A DNA stretch of 64,000 nucleotides from Bombyx mori (taxonomy: Eukaryota; Arthropoda; Insecta; Lepidoptera; Bombycidae): positions 14,013,501 to 14,077,500 of the forward strand of contig NC_085112.1 in NCBI RefSeq assembly GCF_030269925.1, given 5' to 3'. The position numbers and the translations under genes are program-made. The notes beneath the pieces were generated by a model, which made no database searches, was not told the origin of the DNA, and was given only the letters and a program-made list of their open reading frames with translations. Positions 35,201-50,200 of this stretch are shown here, in pieces; position 1 is the first letter of the stretch, and each line of letters starts with the position of its first letter.

Positions 35201-38200
35201 AGCGCAAGCTTCGGGACACGAAGAATTCCATGCAGCAACAGTCCGGGAAGAAGGAGGCCGAGTACCAGCAGATCATCACCAACATCAACCGCACCACCGC
35301 CGAGAACATCACTAAACTCAAGGAGGAGAAGGTACGAGTCCCCTCGCTGGCTGTGTTTTTTATTTTTTATTTTTATTTTTTTTATTGTTTAGATGTGTCA
35401 ACGAGCTCACAGCCCACCTGGTGTTAAGCGGTTACTGGAGCCAATAGACATCTACAACGTAAATGCGCCACCCACCCTGAGATATGAGTTCTAAGGTCTC
35501 AGTATAGTTACAACGGTTGCCCCACCCTTCAAACCGAAACGCATTACTACTTCACGGCAGAAATAGGCAGGGCGGTGGTACCTACCCGTGCGGACTCACA
35601 AGAGGTCCTACCCCCAGTAATTATGCAAATTATAATTTTGCGGGTTTGATTTTTATTACACGATATTATTCCTTCATCGTGGAAGTCAATCGTGAACATT
35701 TGTTAAGTACGTATTTCATTAGGAAAATTGGTACCCGCCTGGGATTCGAACACCGGTATATCGCTAAACACGAATGCAACGGACATCTTATCTTTTGGAC
35801 ACGAAGACATGAGTGTCGATAACCGCTCACTATCAGGTAGACCGTATGCCTACCAGCGCATTAAAAAAAATGTTTCTCGTTCATTTGTGAAATGTTCTAT
35901 ATCTGCTTAGTAGTTTAAGCAGCTTTAGTGTTCTTTTTTATTATAACAAAAGACAACAATTTAGTATAAATTTAGTTCCTATTTATAAGGGGAAGGGCAG
36001 TAAGTACGAATGTAACAACTATCGCGGGATCAAGCTGTTAAGCCATACTATGAAACTGTATGAAAGAGTGATTGACAGCCGCCTAAGATCAGAGTGTTCA
36101 CTATCCAAAAATCACTATGGTTTTGTACAGGGCCTATCTACCACCGACCCTATGTTTGCTCTAAATACGATCGCTGAGGAGTATCGTGCGAAGCTTCGGC
36201 CATTGTATGTCGCACTCTTAGACATGGAAAAGGCATTTGACCGTGTGCCAAGAGATACGATTTGGTGGAGCCTTCGCAAGAAGAATGTACCCGAACATTA
36301 TGTTAACGTCATAGTTGACATGTACAGGGATGCGAGGTCAATGGTACGGACAGTAGTGGGTCAGACAAAACCAATAGCAGTTGCAGAAGGTCTACATCAA
36401 GGTTCAGTACTGAGTCCCTTTCTGTTCGGCATGGTTATAGACTCACTCACTGAGGTGGCGCAGTCCTCAGCCTCGTGGACTTTCATCTATGCAGACGACG
36501 TTGCTATCTGCACCGAGAGCCGCACAGAGCTACGAGAAGCACTCCTGTTGTGGAAACAGCAGTTACAGGCCGGTGGCCTAATATTGAGTGTTGCGAAGAC
36601 ACATTACATGTCTTTTAATGACCCAGATCCAGGTGACAACAGTCAGATTTCCATTGACGGTCAACTTGTAAACATGTGCGATCAATACAAGTATCTGGGT
36701 ACTATGATGCACAGATCTGGAAATTTAAAATGCAACATTCAACACCGAATAGCCGCAGCGTGGCTAAAATGGCGAGAAGTAAGTGGTGTCACCTGCGATA
36801 GGAGGATGCCCGTTAAGCTTAAGGGTATGATCTATAAGACCATAATAAGGCCTGTTCTTATGTATGGCAGCGAAACATGGGCGGAAACCAAAAGGAACGT
36901 ACATACCATTCAAGTTGCTGAAATGAAAATGCTGAGGTGGATGTGCGGCGTGACTAGGCTCGATAAAATCCGCAACGAGTACGTGCGTGGAAGTCTAGGT
37001 GTACGGGACATCGCCGACAAGATGCAGGAGAGTAGGCTGAGATGGTATGGTCACGTGAAAAGGAAGCCACCTGACTACGTCGGAAATTTGACGCTACTGC
37101 TCGACCTCCCCGGTCGGAGACCTAGAGGCAGACCCAAGACAAGGTGGAGGGACGTAGTGCTGAAGGACAAGAGAGAATGCAATGTTGCTGACGAGGATGT
37201 CGAAGACAGAGCGAAGTGGAGGAGTAAAGTCAGGAAAGCTGACCCCACCACCATGTGGGATAAATAGCTGGGAAGAGAGAGAGAGAGAGAGACAACAATT
37301 TAGTATAAAATGAAAGTAAATCTTAAGTTGTCAGTGAATAGGGTCAAATTTTGGATACGAACACCTGTACTATATGACTACATCCCGTTAACCTGATTTC
37401 CGGTATTGAGGACTCTTCAGTATGTAATTCGCTTAGCCCACTGAGTTTCACGCCGGTTCTTCTCAGTGGTTCGCGTTTCCGATCCGATGGTAGTTTCTGC
37501 AAAGCACTGCTCTTGCTAGGGCCAGTGTTAGCAACTCTCCGGTTTGAGCCCCGTGAGCTCACCTACTAGCTCGGTGAATCTAGAATAACCCCTCGAGGTT
37601 ACTGGAATAGGTAGGCGAAAATAAATGTAATTTATTTTATTTATTTTCTTAAATATTTTTCAACAGGAACAATTGCGTCAGACTCTCGAACAGAAATTGA
37701 GCCAGACTATAGCTTCGTTGACGAGCGAGAAGGAAGCTAGCGAGGCGGCCGCGCGCGAGAGAGAGAAGAAGCTGTTAGTGGGCCGCGACCAGCTCATACT
37801 TCAGCACGACGAAGCCCTGCTCAGGGCTGAGAACGACAAGCAGCAGGCGCTGCTCATGGGTGAGTTCCTCACTGAACATTCCGCAGTCCAAATGTGGAGC
37901 GGCCCGGGGCAGTATCTCTGCTGCCCACCAGGGTTGATAGACAGAATCAGAAGGATTGGCCTTATCACGCACTATGAGGTGAGAGAAAAATTGAGAAATA
38001 ATAGCATAACTTGTATACTAGCTAAGCTACTGTGTGTCTAATCTATATATTGATACGTGAAGCAAAATCTTTGTAGCCCTTTATACGAAAATTGCGCGGA
38101 CGAAGGAATATGAAATTACCCACACTTCTAGAGAATATAGAGAAGGAGTGCAGAATGTTAATATTTATTTTTAATTATGCATTAAAAATACATTAAATCA

Positions 38201-41200
38201 ATAAATAAATAAAATACATTACACGCACTACCATGTATTTAACACACACATACAGCAGACATTGTTCAGACGAAAAATATTGAAGTATTATGAAGTATGA
38301 ATATGTATGAAGTATTATTATCAGTTACGTTATTATCACATTAAGTTTGCACCTACCAAAGGATTCTCTACACCACCCTTGGTTGACTGGTAGAGAATGC
38401 CTCAGGCATTAAGTCCACCATTGTACTTCTGTGCATTAAGTTAATTAAATAAATAAATAAAATCATTGAATAATGTGAACAGCTCATCAAGAACAGCAGG
38501 CCTTACTGGAGCGTCTCGAGGAGCTGAAGCGTGCGCTGGGCTGCGAGCAGAGCCGGCTGGAGCGCGCGCGGCGGGACGGGCAGGCGCGCGCCGACCAGGA
38601 CCGCGGCTGCATCAACCAGCTCAAGGAGGAGCAGGCGCAACTGAAGACCAAACTGGAGGAAGCAAAGTCAGCACTGTTATTGCACTTTTTGTTTTTATTG
38701 CTCTTGTAGGCAGAGGCGAGTACGGTCCACCTGATGGTGAGTGGTTACCGTCGCTCATGGACGTCAGTAATGCCAGGGGCAGAGCCAAGGCGCTGTCTAC
38801 CGCTTTTTTTTTTTTTATAACAAAGAGAGGCAAACGAGCAAGACGGATCACCTGATGGTAAGTGATTCACCACCGCCCACGGTCACCAGCGTTTACGCCA
38901 GTGCGTTGCCTACCCTTCAGGTAAGAATATGCTCTTTTCTTGAATAACCCAATGTCGCAGTTGTTGGGGAAGACCGCTGATGGCAACGAATTCCAGAGAT
39001 TTACTGTGCGTGGCAGAAAACTGTTTTTAAAACGCATTGTAGTGGAACGCCAACCATCCAGATGGTGCGGATGATAGTTCCGGCGAGACGATCGGTTGCG
39101 AAAATCAGCGGCTTCTATTAAATTGAACAGCTCCTCGGAACACTCCCCATTGTAAATTCTGTAAAGTATGCATAGGGAAGATAGATCCCTACGCAATGCC
39201 AAAGGATCTAGCCGATCGGCAAGTTCAGGATCGTCGACAATCCGAGATGCCCTACGTTGGATTCGGTCAAATGGAGATAGCTGATAACCCGGAGCCCCGG
39301 CCCAAAAGTGGCAACAATACTCCATGTGAGGCCGCACCTGCGCCTTATACAGTTTAAGGCGGTGAGACGGCTTGAAGTACTGTTTGGCCCTGTTGAGTAC
39401 TCCGAGTTTTTTGGAGGCCATTTTAGCTTTGCTCTCCAAATGACCGCCAAACTGGACAACACTCGAAATGTCTACGCCCAGAATGCCAATGTTCGGCTTG
39501 GCACAAAGGTGAGTGTTTCCGAAGAGTGGCGATGCGACAAAGGGGGCTTTTTTAGCGGTGAACGCGCAAACTTGAGTCTTAGAAGGGTTAAACTGGACTA
39601 GATTTAGTCCCCCCCAATCGGAAATCTTCACAAGGGATGATTCGATTTCAGACACAAGTTTGTTCCGACACTCATCGACGTGATCCCGAGAGATGTTGCT
39701 GCGGCCGAAATACAGTGCATCCACGGTACTGTCATCCGCATAGCAATGAATGCCACTGGTATGCAACAAATCATTGATATGCAGAATGAACAATGTCGGG
39801 GATAACACGCAGCCTTGGGGAACACCAGCATTTACGGTCCGGGGGTCCGAGCATGAGCCGTCTACGACGACTTTAACTCTCCTTTAACTATCTATACTAA
39901 TAATGGTAGGCAGCGGCTTGGCTCTGCCCCTGGCACATAACCGCATCCTCTCTAGCCTTTCTTCTATTGAAATTCAGATTTTGACTTTTAGCTGAGTCAT
40001 TGAAACATTAACATTTCGACACCTTCAGAGCCGCCGCGGAAGACGAATGCGCTCGGTACGAGAATCGAATCAAGGAGCTGCACCTAGAGAAGGAGGCCTG
40101 CCAGCGCGAGGCCACCGAGGTGCGCGCCCAGCTCGCGCTCGTCGAGGACAAGCACGACAACGCGCACGCGCAGCTGCAGGACACGCTGCGGAAACTGAAG
40201 GAATGTCAGTCTCAACTATGAAATTGAACCTTAACGCAGAAGAAATAAAGTCCGATATCTATAGTTATGACCTATATATAGTTCTATAGTTATATTAATG
40301 GTGGTAGGACCTCTTGTGAGTCCGCACGAGTAGGTACCACCATCCCGTTTATTTCTACCGTGAAGCAGTAATGCGTTTCGGTTTAAAGATTGGGGCAGCC
40401 GTTGTATCTATACCGAGACCTTAGAACTTATATCTCAAGGTGAGTGGCGCATTTACGTTGTAGATGTCTATGGGCTCCAGTAACCACTTAACTAAGCAAT
40501 AAAAAAATACCTTTTGAATTTTTATGTTATGTTAGATACATAATGGTATGAAGCGTAATTACCTCAGTGGTCTAAAGGGTATTAGATACGGATACCCTTC
40601 GCGGGGGTGACGGACTGGGTTATGTCGGACTCCGGCGCCTCCAGAGAGGAAGAGAGAGACGAGGAGGGCCAAGGTCCTCCACCTTCCCCAATTCCTCGCA
40701 GGAGGCTACGCCTTTAAGAAGGCACGTGAGGTGCTCGCCCCGCAAAACCAACTACCGACTAAACCCTATCGAATCCGCCGCCGCTGTAGCCGGTACACAG
40801 GGTATTAGATTCTGGCGGTATTATATGCTTTTATTTCGTCATTTGTATAATACATGCGCAAAATATTTTAAGGTCTTGTGTTTGAATATGTGATCTTCCA
40901 TCGTCCCAGTGGAGAACGAAGCGGACAGTCTGCGCAAGGAGCTGACGGACGTGCGGCGCCAGCTCACGGCGTGCGGCGCCGAGCGGGACAAGTACGGCGC
41001 CAGCTGCCGCGAGCTGCGCGACCACGTCAAGCGCGCCGAGCACGAGCGCAGGGACGCCGCGCGCGCCCGCGACGACGCCTACCACAAGATAGCCGGTACG
41101 CACACTGCCCGCCCGCCCAGCGTTGTGCGGTCGGTGACGTCACGTCAACCAGTCATGAGTAGGGTTGCGAACTGAACACAAAAAACAAAAAGTCTTTATC

Positions 41201-44200
41201 GAGTCACTTTACAATATCTCCTATCAACATTCGTATACAATGCGTTACGTAAAAAGAAGACATTCATCGAAGGTCAATTGAGATCATTAATTTTTTTTTA
41301 CTACCTGGTAACTAAGACCTTTAAGTCATGCCTTGTTTTAATGTATATTCTTATTTTTATGAAAAATGATAATATTATGGAGTAAAATGAAATGAAATGA
41401 AGATGATTAATTTGAGACATCATTCAACTGGGATGAAATTAAATGAAATGAAATGAGATGATATAGGACGAAATATAATCTCAGTAAAATGGTGGTCATT
41501 TACTGAGATTTTTTCAGTGGACTTTTTGGAGGATCCCGAGAAGTTACGTCCAGCGACTTCGTTTCATTTCCCACATTTGTGCACTTTCACAAATACTAAA
41601 CAGTTAATAAACCACCGTTATTACACATTTAAACCTGAAGAAACACTAAATAGACAAAAATAAAACAAATCACACAACTTCACTCCTCGCGTTCCCACCA
41701 AAAAGTCCGATCATTAATCATCTTCGACAATGTTGCATTGAGCATTATAAAATACCACAAAATCGTACCACAAAATTGATCGTTGTCTGACAGAGATAAT
41801 GAAATGAACAGGTTTAGAAGAAAGCCGCACGTCTCTGGAACTAGAACTGTCCAGAGTGCAGACCCTGCTGAAGGAGAGCGAGTCGGGCGGCGCGCACGTG
41901 CAGCGCTCGCTTCAAGCGGCCGAGGCGCAGCTCAAGCGCGAACGCGCGGCGCTGCAGCAGGCGCAGCAGGACCTCAAGGAGCTGCACTCCAGGCTAGTAG
42001 AGACCCCACTGTGATAATGTGCTGGCTTACGGTTCGGTTCTTATTACTAGTAGTAGGATCTCTTGTGAGTCCGCACGAGTAGGTACCACCGCCCCGCCAA
42101 TTTCTGCCGTGAAGCAGTAATGCGTTTCGGTTTGAAGGGAGGGGCAGCCGTTGTAACTATACTGAGACCTTAGAACTTATATCTCAAGGTGGGTGGCGTA
42201 TTTACACCACTTAACACCAGGTGGGCTGTGAGGCTCGTCCACCTATCTAAGCAATAAAAATAAATAAATAAAAACTCGACAAAGTTTGCACTTGGCAGAT
42301 ACTGATGGGGTGTTGGGGGGAAGCAACTGTACGTATCGGTATCGGTCCCCCTTACTGTTAGATGATGCGATTGACCTTCGAACTCGTGTTTCAAAGTGTA
42401 TACCGACATACACTTTAGGATGTCTATGAGTTCCGGGTAATTACTTTTTATCTCATTACTCATTAAAGAAAGAAAAAAGTTTGATGTACTTCAGTAACGA
42501 TAATTAACAAGTTTGAAACGAAAATAACATTGAAAAAGCTATTCTAAAAGAGACAAGTATGTTCATCTATAGGATTTAATCTGTGAACACATGGTTTTTA
42601 TTGTAACTGTATAAATAACCAGTAAACTAAATATATTGACAAAAACATATTTATGTATCTCTAGGATTTAACCATGACAAAATCGCATCTTTCAATGTGA
42701 GCGCTTCAGACAAGTTTATCTTTTGAGTCACCCCTTCTTTTGGTGCGATTCGACTCTGTGTTGTGAGCATTAATCACTATTATATGGAGTGTTCCGGTTA
42801 TTATTAAAACTAAACTAAAGTAGTAACAAATTTAAGTTTAAGTTATCTATATATTAATACGTGAAGCAAAAACTATGTATCACTTTTTACGAAAATCGCG
42901 CGGACGGAGGAAGATGAAATTTTCCAAACTTTTAGAGAATATATAGAAGGTGTGCAGAATGCCGCCATTTTTTTATTATGCATAAAAATACATTAAATCA
43001 ATAAAAAAATTACACACACTACCATGTATTTGATACAATATATGTATACTCTTTGATTATTGTCAAACTTTTGTTATTATTTAAAGTCTGTGGTCAAATT
43101 GAGAATAGGTTAATTTTGTTTATCTTTAATATTATTTGTCTATAGCGTAGTCTTGGCGAAATCTGTGACTATAGAAGTATAACAGTCTTTGACAATAGAA
43201 CCTTAATAATATTCAAACTTATAATGTCAATTAATTATAGTCGAATTTTGACTACTGCGGGACCACTAATATATATAAATTAGTGTTAAGTGATATTATT
43301 GTAGATGGCAACAATGTGAGCTCAGAGACGATTATGGTTTTTAGGGGTTTCATTTATTGTCGGTCTGTGGTCTCCGAATAAAGGCGTACGACAAGAAATT
43401 GTGTATTAATAAATTAACTAATGCACTAAGATACAACACCTACTGTTAACAGACTACAAAACGAGGCGGAGGAGCGCGAGCGGTGCGCCAGCGAGGCGGC
43501 GGCGGCGCGGCGGCACGGCGCCGAGCTGGAGGCCGTGCTGCAGGCCGCGCGGGCCGACCTCGCCGCCGCGCGCCAGCGGGCCGCCGAGCTGGACGAGGCC
43601 TGTCGCGCCAGGGACCAGGTGACCACACCACCACACCTGCTCGGTGATATATTACGGAACACCTTTGTCAGCATAATTCGCGTGACGCGTTAACTTTATT
43701 TCCACAAATCGTTAGTGCACGATCAACAACCGCGTCACCAGGGTGCATTCATAACATTAATATTTCGTTGATTTACTTAATATTTTAACAATAAACATTT
43801 TTAATCAACATAATCTTTAAATAACAAACGCACACCGCACCCTACAACGCCTCTACCCCAACATCGTCGTCGTGGCCTAACGGATAAGACGTCCGGTGCA
43901 TTCGTTTGGAGCGATGCACCGGTGTTCGAATCCCGCAGGCGGGTACCAATTTTTCTAATGAAATACGTACTCAACAAATGTTCACGATTGACTTCCACGG
44001 TGAAGGAATAACATCCTGTAGTAAAAATCAAACTCGCAAAATTATAATTTGCGTAATTACTGGTGGTAGGACCTATTGTGAGTCCGCACGGGTAGGTACC
44101 ACCGCCCTGCCTATTTCTGCCGTGAAGTAGTAATGCGTTTCGGTTTGAAAGGTGGAGCAGCCGTTGTAACTATACTTAAGACCTTAGAACTTATATTTCA

Positions 44201-47200
44201 AAGTGGGTGGCGCATTAGATAATAATAAATTATAACACTATTATGATTATATTGACAAAGACTATTATACTTCTATAACCACATATTTCGCCAAGACTAC
44301 ACTTTTATTTAGACAAATATTAATAGAGACAAACAATATTAAATCTATTCTCAATTTGACCACAGACTATAAATAAGCCATAATAAAAATTTGACAATAT
44401 ACAAACAGTATGCATGTTTGTGCGTGTCAAATACATGGTAGTGTGTGTAATGTTTTTATTAATTGATTTAATGTATTTTTATGCATAATTTAAAAAATAG
44501 TAACATTCTGCATTTCTTCTCTATATTTTCTATAAGTGTGTGAAATTTTATACTCCTCAGTCCGCGCAGTTTTCGTAAAAAAGGTACAAAGTTTTTGCTT
44601 CACGTATTAATATATAGATACTGCTTGTAGGAATTAGTGCTGCGTCTAGAAGACTGCCGCTCGAAGGAGCGTAGACTTGAAGAACTGAAGCACAACTTGG
44701 AAGTTTGTCTCGCCGATGCGACGCAGCAAATACAGGAATTGAAGGTAGGTAGAGAAAACGTATAGAGCCACGTATGTGATTTTTGGCGGGAACGCGAGGA
44801 GTGAAGTTGTGTGATTTGTATTATTTTGTCTATTTAGTGTTTCTTCGGGTTTAAATGTGTAATAATGGTGGTTTATTAACTGTTTAATATCTGTGAAAGT
44901 GCACAAATGTGGGAAAATGAAACAAAGCCGCTGGATGTAACTTCTCGGGATCCTCCAAAAAGTCAACTGAAAAAATCTCAGTAAATGACCACCATTTCAC
45001 TGAGATTATATTTCATCCCATATCATCTCATTTAATTTAATTTAATTTCATCCCAGTTGATTAATGTCTCAAATTAATCATCTTCATTTAATTTCATTTC
45101 ACTCCATATTATCATTTTTCACAAAAATAAGAATATAAATTAAAATAAGACATGACCTTAGGTCTTAGAAAGGTCTTAGTTACCAGGTCATAAAATCCCA
45201 TAAAAAATAGTAATTTTTTGGGTTAAAAGTGTAGTTTTAACACTGAGTCCGTATGTACGTATGATCGGCGTGGTGTGCAGGCGCGGCTCGGCGGGTGCGA
45301 GGGCCGGTGCCGCGCGCTGGAGGCGTCCCTGAGCCAGTGCGAGGGCGGCAGGCGCGAGGCCGAGTCCAAGCTGTCGTCGGTGGTGCACAGCTTGCGGCGC
45401 GTGTGCGGCGTGCAGCCCGACGGCTCGCTGCAGCCCGCCGCGCGCCGCCGCCTCGCCAGCCCCGCGCGCCGCTACAGCCCGCACCGAGGTACCGTCGCCG
45501 AGATGCAAGTCCCTATTAAGTAGAGTATATCGGCTGCCCTACTCTTGTTGCTTTGTCTCAGAAATAGGCAGAATGGTGGAACGTACCTACCCGCGCAAGC
45601 TCACAGACGGCCTACCACACCAGTAATTCCGCAAAAAAAGTGAGCTGTAACACGTGGGTGCGATTATGAAAGAATCCCTTTTTTGACGTCACAACGTCTT
45701 ATATTCGATGGAGCCGGCTGCACGCACGAAAAAACATGACTCATGCGGCGTTACCTCGCTCTGAGGCGTTCCATTTAAGGCTTGAAGTGCAAGCGAGAGC
45801 GCGCAACGAGCGACAAAGAGGCACAATCGGGCTCCGCGTTCGGCAGCGTTCGACATCTGTCTCTCTCCTACTTGAGTGAGCGATGCATCCGCGTCTGCCC
45901 TGCTATACAATAATACATTTACATGTTTTCGTCAAGTATGAAGTTCAGTGAAAAGTGAATGTGGTTTTAATTGTCCATACAAAATATCTATCAAACAAAA
46001 TTAAAATTTTCTTTTCAAAAATGAAACCATTCCATCAGTATTTTCTTATGACGTTGTCACGTTCAACTATAGTCAGTAAACCGTCTTTACAGACAACCGA
46101 TTTTATTTTACTACCTATTCTAGTGAGTAGGTGTAGGTGAGCTCACGGGGCTCAAACCTGACGACGTTGCTAACACGAACCCTAGCAAAAGCCGTGCTCC
46201 GCAGAATCTACCACCGGATCGGAAACGCGAACCACAGAAGATCCGACGAGAAACTCAGTGGGCTGTGTCTATGGGTTAATTTACTCGTCGAGCCCTTCGT
46301 CGCAAGCGACGGGTTCGACCAGGACGATGACCGGTAAAATCCCCTACTACTACTAGTTGATTAAGGGTGTTAAATTTTTCAGGTCGTGACCATTCCGAGG
46401 ATCGTAACGAGATAATCGACGTCGACCCGGAGTTGATCAAGAAGGGCGTCAGGAACCTGATGCACGATGTCTGTCAAATCGAGAGGGAGAAGGTAGAGTT
46501 GACAGGGATCTCTCGTAGTGACCCGTCATAAGCCTACAGGGATAGATATCATTTTATTCCACTTATCTTCGTCACGAACCAGTTTTGTGAAAAAACTTAG
46601 ACATATGTCAATGTTCGTAACATTAGGCTGTATTTGTATCATCCCATTACTGGTGGTAGGACCTCTTGTGAGTCCGCGCGGGTAGATACCACCACCCTGC
46701 TTAATTTTGCCGTGAAGCAGTAATGCATTTCGGTTGGAAGGGTGGGGCAGCCGTTGTAATTATACTTGAGACCTTAGAACTTTATCTCATTTACGTCGTG
46801 GATGTCTATGGGCTCCAGTAATCACTTAACACCAGGTGGGCTGTGAGCTCGTCCACCAATCTAAGCAATAAAAAAAAATATAACATAAAAAATTAGTTTG
46901 ATTTGAGTGGTTTTTAAAATATGACTATAACGTTTCAGGACGACTACAAGTCCCAAGTGACCGTGCTCAAGAAGCAGTTGAAGGAGGCGACGGAGCAGCA
47001 GGGCAAGGGCGAGGGCAAGCTGCAGACGGCGGCCGCCAGCCTGCGCGCGCTGCAGGACGAGCGGGCGCGCCTGCACGCCGCCTGCGGGAACAAGGACGCG
47101 CAGCTGCTCGCGCTGGTACGCACCCCCCCTACCCGCACGTGACCTCCCCCTCGCCCACGCAGATAACGTACGCTGTCACGGTTTGGAGGCTAAGAGACTT

Positions 47201-50200
47201 AAACCTCATGTCTCAACGTATGGAACGCGAAATTCACACTCATGTTTGAAAGCTCCTGTCACCACTTTAAACTTTTCGCCTAATCGTCTACATACTATGT
47301 TTTATGTTTATACTGTTTACACGCTTCGGACACATGTCCCCCCATACGGGGGGCGGGCGTGGTGTGGGTCTCCCACGCAGATAACGTCCGCTGTCACGCG
47401 GTTCGGTTTGGAGGTTAAGAGACTTAAACCTCATGTCTCAACCTGGAACGCGACATTCACACTCATGTTTGAAAGCTCTTTTAACCACTATACCAAATGA
47501 ACCTTTCGCCTAAACATCTACATGCTATGTTTTATGTGTATACTGTTTTATGAATTAAATAGTAATAGTAATGAGTTTTCAGAACGAATCGATACAGTCG
47601 AAGACGGTCGAGATAAGCAGCTTGAGGGACAAGATAACCAGTTTAGAAGCAGCTCTAAGCTCCGTCACCGAAGAGAAAGTACAGGCGGAGGTGCGTCCCC
47701 TAGTCTGGTCCTCACCTGCCGGTTTTAGTATTTTTTGCTATAGAGTATTTATTAATTAGCTTTAATTGTTTAATTACAGAATAAAGCGGAAAGTCTGCGC
47801 GCGCAGCTGGCCGAGCGCGCACACGAAGCCGCCCAGCTGCGGGAGGCGCTGACGGCTGCCGAAGGTATGCGCGCCTCCGTCTGCTCTATATGTGTACGCG
47901 GGTCGACGACCTCTCGGCTCGTCTGGCGTTAAGTGACGAATCCATCCAGCTTGAGTCGTGAGGTCTAAGTCCTGATTGTGTAGTGCAGCGCCCCCCCCCC
48001 CTGAGTGGGGGGCGGCACGTAGAATGTTTGTAAAAACTTTATCGAAATAATAAATTCAAATAGATAGATACAAAATAGATACAAATGACAATACTACTAT
48101 AATAATTAAGCAAATAGTCAAAATATACATTTTTTTATTATACAAGATTGGGTAGCCTTTGATATCTCCGATTATCGCGTGGCATCGCGTCGCTTTGATG
48201 AACTCTATTTTTCTTTAATAACCGAAGAAAGCATTTTCGTTTACCCAAAAATACTAAACGATCAATAATTTATGATCAAACTTTTTTTAAATACTTTTCC
48301 GAAGTATTTTGTTGTTTCTTCTTGTCGATGTCGACAGGCAAAGGGAACTTAGCCCATACAGACAAGTGTGTAATGAAGGTGCGATGTGTCAGGTCGCGCG
48401 GCCCGCCTGGACGTGCGGCGCGCGCAGCTCGAGGGAGACGTGCAGCGCGCCGCCGTCGCCGCCAGGGACAGGGACCAGGCCCTCAAGGTTATCACATCTC
48501 TCTATATATCTATCTAACTAATGTCCGAAGGCAGGCGATCCAATTGTGACGTATGAATGTATTTTCCATACAAACCGGGGGGCCACTTTAACCAATATAT
48601 TTCTAACTAGCTTATGCCCGCGACTCCGTCAGCGTGGAATAGTTACTTTGGCATAATGCAAAATTTTACCCCCACTTCATTTACGTAGAAAGATATTTTT
48701 GAATTATTGTATGTTAAGGGGCTATTGAAAACCCTATTTTGAGACATTCTGTATTGGTGCTCCACTTGTATTAGTCTTACCGAGATGTTATATAGCCTAT
48801 AAGCCTTCGTCAATAAATGGGCTGTCTAATAATGAAAGAATTTTTCAAATCGGAACAGTAGTTCCTGAAATTAGCGCGTTCAAACAAACAAACTCTTCAG
48901 CTTTATAATATTAGTATAGATATGAGAATTTTGCAAAGAATTTGTTGAATTGAAAATTTGAAAATTCAGAACTTGGCTAAAGTCGTGCTACGACAGAGCC
49001 TAGTCGATGGAGGCGCGCATATACGCCACTTAGATAGATAATATACTTAATATTTGTCACTTACCTACCAGCCTTCGTGAAGAGCGGAACTACCATGCTA
49101 GGAACTCTCGTTTTGTTTGCTGACGTTAAAAGATGACTGCTATATTGTAAATAAACGTGTTTTGTGTACTCACTGTTTCGTGTCTATGATGTTTGACGAT
49201 TGTATCGATAATGCGGTCGCTCCTACATATGTATATGAGTTCGGGTGACTCAAATCGAAAGGTCATCAGACATATGAGGCCGTCAACGCGAAAGTGGCCT
49301 AACCCACGATTCATATTCATGCTTATGTATTGCAATTTATTTAAAACATAATAAAATTTTGACGCAAAATCGACCTATCCCTAGTTTCATCCGTAGATAA
49401 CAGATGCCTTTGTTAACATCATTTTAGCGCGTATTTTTTGGCCTACGAAGTATTGTAAAGGTAAATTCGAACCTCATTATCTCCATACTAACTGTGGTAA
49501 ACTTAGGCCACTTTTGCGCGGACTGCCTCATATATTAGTCGATGTTTGGTTACAGAAACTGCAAGAGCGCTGCGAGGGCTACACGCGCACGATAGCGCAG
49601 CTGGAGGACCGCTGCACGTCGCTGAAGGGCACGGTGGAGCAGCTGTCGGCAGCGCTGCAGCGGGCCGCCACCGCTGAGGGCGAGCTGCGCGCCGAGCTGG
49701 CCAAGCTGCAGCGGCAGCTCGGCGAGGCGCGCGCGCAGGGACAGAGCGCCGCCGAGAAACTCAGGCACATACAGAAGAATATCAGTAAGAGGTTTTTTTC
49801 CTACCTATGCTTGAGAGGCTTGAGAGGCTATTTCAGCTTGCCCTAACGTGTGTAGGTGAGCTCACGGGGCTCAAACCGGAGAGTTGCTAACACTGACCCT
49901 AGCAAGAGCCGTGCTTCGCAGAATCTACCACCGGATCGGAAACGCGACCCACTGAGAAGATCCGGCGAGAAACTCAGTGGGCTGTGTCTATGGGTTAATT
50001 CGCTCGTCGAGCCCTTCGTCGCAAGCGACGGGTTCGATGAGGACGGTCACCGGTGCTTGTGATGCCTAAAAGCACCGTTAATGGATCAGGAAGGGTTATG
50101 TTAATGCCATATTGTTTGCGTGGCTAATATACCGCTATAGGCTTGGTGGGCTCTCATCGGTTTAAACAAAAGGCCCAATGCAGGGAAGAAGTGACTAATG

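Noticed and set aside
35972..37267. Domesticated reverse transcriptase host gene
   Set aside because: Exact 20-bp TSD, 5' truncation and (GA)n tail show an ordinary RTE insertion.
41996..42015. Standard GT donor CTA|GTAGAG for exon 22
   Set aside because: It puts exon 23 in a Gly/Arg/Ala frame with no heptads; the GC donor keeps the coil and phase.
43426..43674. Ala/Arg-rich minus-strand ORFs over exon 23 (likewise opposite exons 7, 25, 27, 31 and 35)
   Set aside because: Shadows caused by GC-rich coding DNA on the plus strand; the plus frame continues the coiled coil with correct splice phases.
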